Part shown: positions 5,901 through 8,588 of the stretch, one piece after another
Numbering within the stretch: position 1 is the first letter of the stretch
How the letters are laid out: each line of letters opens with the position of its first letter
The notes under the pieces: model-generated
Database searches by the model: none
The model's input: only the letters and a program-made list of their open reading frames with translations
What the model was told of the DNA's origin: nothing
DNA from: JAYXXU01 sp049301135
Lineage (GTDB): Bacteria; Pseudomonadota; Gammaproteobacteria; Pseudomonadales; Moraxellaceae
DNA: 8,588 nt
Reading direction: 5' to 3'
Assembly (NCBI GenBank): GCA_049301135.1
Contig: JBAQKP010000061.1
Location: 1 to 8,588 of the forward strand
Program-made: the position numbers and the translations under genes

Positions 5901-7895
5901 GCTCTGATTGTGCCGGTCGATACGTTGAATACCACGGGTCAGTACCGATTATCTTGGACACAGTCAAAAGCAGCATTTACTGGTTTTGGTGACGAAATTG
6001 CGGTGACGTATCGTGTAACCGATGCCAATGGTGGGGTGCTGGCTGGTGTGCCAGTTGCATTGCGAATTGAAGATGCCTTGATTGCTGGTGCCACTTTGAC
6101 AACCTCATCCCGCTTGGTGACTGATGCGGATGGTTTGGTGACAACCACGGTACGTCTCACCGGTCGCGATTTGGATGCAGTGATTGGTAGTAATACGGTG
6201 ACACTGATTGCTGAGGTACAGGCAGCAAGCTTTAACGCCCAAGGTGCACCAACGGTTACCACACTGGCGAGCCAAAACATTTCCCTGTCAAAAGGCGATG
6301 GTGCAGACTTTACACTAGAAACGAGTCTATCGGTGATGCGGGCGGGTGAGTCAACTGTATTGACTGCGAAGCTGATTGATTCCGACGGAATGCCTGTTGC
6401 AGGTGCGCCAGTCGAGTTTATTGATGAAGTAACAGGGGCGGCATTTGTACTGGGCACGTTAACCACCGGTATAGATGGTACAGTGCAAGCTCGTTTAGCG
6501 TTCAGTCAGCTATCTTTTGATGCAAGTGGACGAGCCCGTATCTCTGCTGTGGTTCGCGGCAGCGCCTCTCAGTTAAGAGTTGACGAGGCCATTGAGATTG
6601 TATCGGCCAGTGATGCGTCATTTAGTTTTGTTAGCCTGCCGAACGATGTGAGCAGCGTGGATACAGCGATTCCAGTGACGTTGCGAGTTCGAGCACCGAC
6701 TGCAACAGCCTTGAACGGCGAGCTGGTATTCAATACCTCTTTAGGCCGTGTTTCTACGAGTCCCAATGTTGCGCCGATATCAAATCAGGTTAGAGTGTTA
6801 TTAGATGGCACGGCAACGGGAACTGAGGGTAGTCTTAGTTATCGTGATGTAACAGTTTTTGTGTCCTCAAGCTTCCCTGGTGTAGCGGTATTGAATGCGA
6901 CCTACCAGCGTGCCAATCAGCCGATTGACCGCGTGGCTGCAGACATTCGTTTACGCGCTGTAGTACCAGCCAAATTGATGCTACAAGCTGATCAAACTGT
7001 TTTGGTGCCCAATCAGTCCACGCGTATTGTTGCGATCGTCAAAGATGCCAACGACTCACCTGTTAGTGGTGCAGTGGTGCGCTTTGAACGCTTGGTTGAT
7101 ACTTCTGCTGGGCGTTTGTCTTCATCAACCGCAATCACCAACGATGCAGGGGTTGCCACTGTGACATACACAGCAGGCACGAGTGCGCCTTTAGACCGTG
7201 TTGAGGTGAATGCAATAGTCGAGTCCGACCCTTCAATCCGACCACAGCCTGGCATGCTCACTCTGACTGTCGCACAACAAGCTGCCTATATCACTGTCGG
7301 TAATAGTGACCGTCTGCGAGCCTCGGACGACAATATTTACTATTACCATCCGTATTCTATGGCGGTAGTTGATGGCAGTGGCCGGCCTGTTCCGAATCAG
7401 GCCGTTTCTGTGCAGTTGTTTGCAACAGAATTTGCCAAGGGTTTTTGGCAAACCGTCTCTGTTGTTCAGCCAAACGGTACCATATTTAACAATTGGCAGC
7501 GTTTTAACTATCAGGAGTGTGATACAGAGGATCAAAACCGTAACTTCACACTCGATAGCGGTGAAGATCGTAATGGGAATGGCCGAATTGAAGTAGCCAA
7601 TCCGGTTGCCATCATCGCAGATAACGATATTCCAGCAGATGCAAATGGTGTGGTTACCTTTGTCACCGATGCTGAGGGTAAATTTGATTTTGAGGTACGT
7701 TATCCGAAGATCTACTCACAGTGGATGCGTGTCGAAATGAAAGCGACCACTCGAGTCTTTGGCAGCGAGCTTGCATCTGTGACTGTGCAGGGACTACCTG
7801 TTCTTGCGGATGATGTGACTATAGGCGATAACGCCACACGACCTAACATTGAGAGTCCTTTTGGGACGGTGGCAAGCTGTAACTCACCTGACTAA
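2955..7895 (+). CDS. Giant Ig-like-repeat lipoprotein, probable surface stalk or adhesin
   Basis: This 1646-residue protein starts with a lipoprotein signal peptide: Lys12 and Arg16, a hydrophobic stretch (18-28), and lipobox LAAC with Cys29 as the lipidated residue. Gly at +2 favours outer-membrane sorting. A Gly/Ala/Pro/Asn-rich tether (30-54) follows. Residues 55-1441 hold about twelve Ig-like units beginning near 55, 175, 290, 408, 527, 643, 765, 880, 996, 1117, 1220 and 1337. Most open with a YxLxL strand and a GDT-type turn, and reach a TdxxGxAxF motif mid-unit, as in Big_1/invasin domains. The C-terminal module (1443-1646) carries paired calcium-loop-like motifs (1526-1546). Only Cys29, Cys1522 and Cys1642 are present. 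The start has a GAGG 11 bases upstream, slightly far; the next Met (22) would destroy the signal peptide. No membrane anchor, LPXTG motif or autotransporter barrel is visible. Related proteins act in adhesion or cell-surface structure; the specific function is unknown. Confidence 0.9.
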   Translation: MDFNTDLGQATKLGARLTVLAMAVALAACGGGGASDAVKPPANNGGGANQPAASQYALTLSTDKPSLKISGDTVTITATALEKIGGGRVAGQNVQLVLPDAIKNGLSIAGASKVETNESGQAVFVLQLTANSSVEQQALLTKGLDLEVILIEANGAEVRQRTVLNVVQPGTQISAFNLDIFTDKQVANVNGDTIAVTLRVSDSNTGGVANQRVILAIPNGLRGVLIDGTSESVTDSVGNAVFTVKIAEKLTAAEIAELLKGISLVARLIDNTGAEKLQNRLLTAVRPTAQYNLSIQSSAPTLNVFGDELTLSVQASALSGASVADQSVTVALATGTPAGVQIDGNTTVLTNAQGIAQFNLKLVAGLSQQAIDMLLSSPIAVGATLTERTGAQVSASLPLSVTRPAVQNKIRLDVTKDVLVATGDTMQVIATVLDKNNGAVEAQRVTLNLEATNGVAIEGAATIQTDDKGLAVFNVRLNERLSTAEREALVSSGIKVTATLVESSGASISTPTQAISVRQSGTNPVQSSLSLALRLSRPQINILGDQVEVTVLASTPQGIAAAGQAVTIGLPALAGLTLTGSPTVTTNTTGQATFSLTLSSTLSTAERTALLSNGLPVAATLVEANGATKTINQTIAAFEPTSSYQLSLVSSASPLNVRGDTATVRLQVLDQDLRAVANRPVKVWLSSANNSANLLSLNGQPANLLVDIETNTQGIAEYQVVIPAGLAPAQRNSLLQGVSANAIVIEQSGARSVLTQLLSAAEPTSSLVLGLQANKASINAATSDSFDVMVSLRDAENRAVSGQQLSFALSDIARQLGVTVAADTASTDVNGAAKFTVTTPASLDVAALNGLLSYAVSLSAANGAIVTQTGMMAVVQPTARYSLRLNADKIVKTSGDTFKVFAQAVDDAGNAIANQRVQLLVNDPIRTGVTVTGVAEMMTDANGLAVFDLTLTPGANVDQTLLSNGISLSARLTEDTGIQSRQALIVPVDTLNTTGQYRLSWTQSKAAFTGFGDEIAVTYRVTDANGGVLAGVPVALRIEDALIAGATLTTSSRLVTDADGLVTTTVRLTGRDLDAVIGSNTVTLIAEVQAASFNAQGAPTVTTLASQNISLSKGDGADFTLETSLSVMRAGESTVLTAKLIDSDGMPVAGAPVEFIDEVTGAAFVLGTLTTGIDGTVQARLAFSQLSFDASGRARISAVVRGSASQLRVDEAIEIVSASDASFSFVSLPNDVSSVDTAIPVTLRVRAPTATALNGELVFNTSLGRVSTSPNVAPISNQVRVLLDGTATGTEGSLSYRDVTVFVSSSFPGVAVLNATYQRANQPIDRVAADIRLRAVVPAKLMLQADQTVLVPNQSTRIVAIVKDANDSPVSGAVVRFERLVDTSAGRLSSSTAITNDAGVATVTYTAGTSAPLDRVEVNAIVESDPSIRPQPGMLTLTVAQQAAYITVGNSDRLRASDDNIYYYHPYSMAVVDGSGRPVPNQAVSVQLFATEFAKGFWQTVSVVQPNGTIFNNWQRFNYQECDTEDQNRNFTLDSGEDRNGNGRIEVANPVAIIADNDIPADANGVVTFVTDAEGKFDFEVRYPKIYSQWMRVEMKATTRVFGSELASVTVQGLPVLADDVTIGDNATRPNIESPFGTVASCNSPD
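3117..6290 (+). repeat. Nine helix-bearing Ig-like units (R1-R9)
   Basis: Residues 55-1112 of the giant lipoprotein form nine tandem units of about 112-122 residues (roughly 350 bp each). Each contains, after the GxAxF strand, a segment predicted to be helical, for example LTAAEIAELLKGI (250-262), LSTAEREALVSSGI (481-494) and LSTAERTALLSNGL (602-615). Most then carry an acidic-x-x-(S/N/T)GA motif such as IEANGA, VESSGA and IEQSGA. The nucleotide sequences of the units have diverged strongly and I saw no long exact repeats, so these are old duplications. Boundaries are approximate. Confidence 0.75.
6303..7277 (+). repeat. Three diverged Ig-like units without the helix (R10-R12)
   Basis: Residues 1117-1441 hold three more distant Ig-like units of about 100-115 residues. 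They lack the LLxxGI helix and have short loops instead. The last unit (1337-1441) shows the ordinary Big_1 pattern: VKDANDSPVSGAVVRF, TNDAGVATVTYTAGTS, then an alternating strand. Unit 11 (1220-1335) is the least certain. Confidence 0.6.
7530..7592 (+). other. Tandem calcium-loop-like motifs in the lipoprotein C-terminus
   Basis: Residues 1526-1537 give acidic or polar ligands at positions 1, 3, 5, 9 and 12 of an EF-hand-type loop: Asp1526, Asn1528, Asn1530, Asp1534 and Glu1537. Position 6 is Phe where Gly is usual. The next residue starts a second loop, DRNGNGRIE (1538-1546), matching DxNxNGxI. The two are adjacent with no helix between, as in dockerin or thrombospondin type 3 repeats. Calcium binding is inferred. 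Confidence 0.55.
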
Positions 7896-7907
7896 CTGCT
7901 GACGCAT

Positions 7908-7936
7908 AAAAAATCCCTCAACGTGAGGGATTTTTT
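7908..7936. terminator. Bidirectional intrinsic terminator
   Basis: AAAAAATCCCTCA (7908-7920) and TGAGGGATTTTTT (7924-7936) are perfect reverse complements with a 3-base loop ACG. It gives a 7-bp GC-containing stem followed by six T residues in either direction. It lies 12 bases after the lipoprotein stop codon and 17 bases after the stop of the convergent barrel gene, so it should end both transcripts. Confidence 0.92.
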
Positions 7937-7953
7937 ATATATGAAGCAAAACT

Positions 7954-8505
7954 TTAAAATTTATAACGCACACCAACATTCACTGCGAAAATATCGCTGT
8001 CATAGCTCATGATTTCTGCGCCAAGCCCAACGTTTTGGCTGGTCATCATGATCACACCAACACCGGCTGAAAATGCGGTGCCATAGGCATTGCTGCGGTT
8101 ACCGTTGCCTTCACTTTCGTAGTCAGCATAGTTTGCACCAATCAGCGCATACGCCGTGAGTTGATCATTGAGTGCCATTTTGGGGCGTAGATACAGGCCA
8201 TAGCTGCCACGGTTTTTCAGCGTGCGCTTTTCAGAGATACCTGTGGTCGCGTCAGTCAGCACATATTCATCATCGGTCACACCGTAAGAATATTGCGCTT
8301 CGACACCAATATATTTGCTAATGTCTGTCCCTGCACGTACCAATACACTGCCGATTTTAACCGATGGATCAGTGTCCACTTCGGCGTGTTGATAATCTAG
8401 GCCGATATACGGTTGTTCTGGCTGTTGCATAAAGCTTTGGAAGTCAGCATGTGCGGCGTTGCTGGCCACGACAACAGTGGCGAGTGCCAAGAGGGTCTTT
8501 TTCAT
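7954..8505 (-). CDS. Small outer-membrane beta-barrel protein, porin-like family
   Basis: This 183-residue protein has a signal peptide MKKTLLALATVVVASNAAHA with cleavage expected after Ala20. The mature part alternates polar and hydrophobic residues in eight predicted strands, near 32-42, 50-60, 65-76, 99-110, 115-128, 141-153, 157-168 and 172-183. It ends in VGVRYKF, and the terminal Phe is the classical signal for recognition by the BAM assembly machinery. This fits an eight-stranded OmpA/OmpW-sized barrel (outer membrane protein beta-barrel domain), with no periplasmic peptidoglycan domain. A Shine-Dalgarno AAGGA (8513-8517) lies 7 bases before the start. It converges on the giant lipoprotein gene, so the two share a terminator but not a promoter. 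The function is unknown; a structural or adhesin-like small barrel is the likely class. Confidence 0.85.
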   Translation of the reverse strand: MKKTLLALATVVVASNAAHADFQSFMQQPEQPYIGLDYQHAEVDTDPSVKIGSVLVRAGTDISKYIGVEAQYSYGVTDDEYVLTDATTGISEKRTLKNRGSYGLYLRPKMALNDQLTAYALIGANYADYESEGNGNRSNAYGTAFSAGVGVIMMTSQNVGLGAEIMSYDSDIFAVNVGVRYKF

Positions 8506-8545
8506 TACAAAATCCTTGGTTGTTGGTCATACAGTCAGTACGCGG

Positions 8546-8565
8546 ACAGGACAGTGTTGACCTGT
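8546..8565. repeat. Small inverted repeat upstream of the barrel gene
   Basis: ACAGG (8546-8550) and CCTGT (8561-8565) are reverse complements with 10 bases between them, 40-60 bases upstream of the barrel start codon. It could lie in the promoter or the 5' leader. No convincing promoter boxes were found in 8518-8588, and the arms are short enough to be chance. Confidence 0.2.
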
Positions 8566-8588
8566 TGTTCTATCCGGTCGCTTTGGCA

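Noticed and set aside
3117..7277. Possible recent repeat expansion or phase-variable repeat tract in the lipoprotein gene
   Set aside because: Units share protein motifs but their nucleotide sequences are well diverged, and I saw no long exact repeats or homopolymer tract likely to slip.
8518..8588. Promoter for the small barrel gene
   Set aside because: No pair of -35 and -10 boxes with acceptable spacing stands out in the 71 bases before the window end; it may lie partly outside the window.

Overview
The window looks like chromosomal DNA from a gammaproteobacterium of the Moraxellaceae type. The L28 and L33 proteins match the cysteine-poor forms typical of Acinetobacter and its relatives, and the base composition looks balanced by eye (not computed), which would be high for Acinetobacter itself. 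I see no RNA genes, insertion sequences, CRISPR arrays or phage genes. No gene-free stretch exceeds 300 bases.

Layout: (1) At 6-410, minus strand, lies the ribosomal pair rpmB-rpmG (L28, L33), with a likely promoter and a strong inverted repeat upstream. (2) At 570-2015, minus strand, lies an aldehyde dehydrogenase of the coniferyl-aldehyde-dehydrogenase type. It faces a divergent TetR-family regulator at 2143-2808. The 127 bp between them holds two divergent promoters whose -35 boxes overlap, plus two inverted repeats that fit operators. This pair resembles laoC/laoR of the Pseudomonas aeruginosa long-chain alcohol/aldehyde oxidation locus, but no alcohol dehydrogenase partner lies in the window. 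(3) At 2955-7895, plus strand, a 1646-residue lipoprotein fills more than half of the window. It has a clear lipobox, a glycine-rich tether, about twelve Ig-like units of roughly 105-120 residues, and a C-terminal module with paired calcium-loop-like motifs. (4) At 7954-8505, minus strand, lies a small outer-membrane beta-barrel protein, convergent with the lipoprotein gene and sharing a bidirectional terminator with it.

The ribosomal genes are housekeeping. The dehydrogenase and regulator form a self-contained, probably inducible unit. The giant lipoprotein is the most unusual object: nine of its Ig-like units carry an extra helix-like segment and a conserved acidic-Gly-Ala type motif that I do not associate with the standard bacterial Ig-like (Big_1) fold. 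It is probably a long surface stalk or adhesin, but its function cannot be read from the sequence. Nothing here proves a new multi-gene system.
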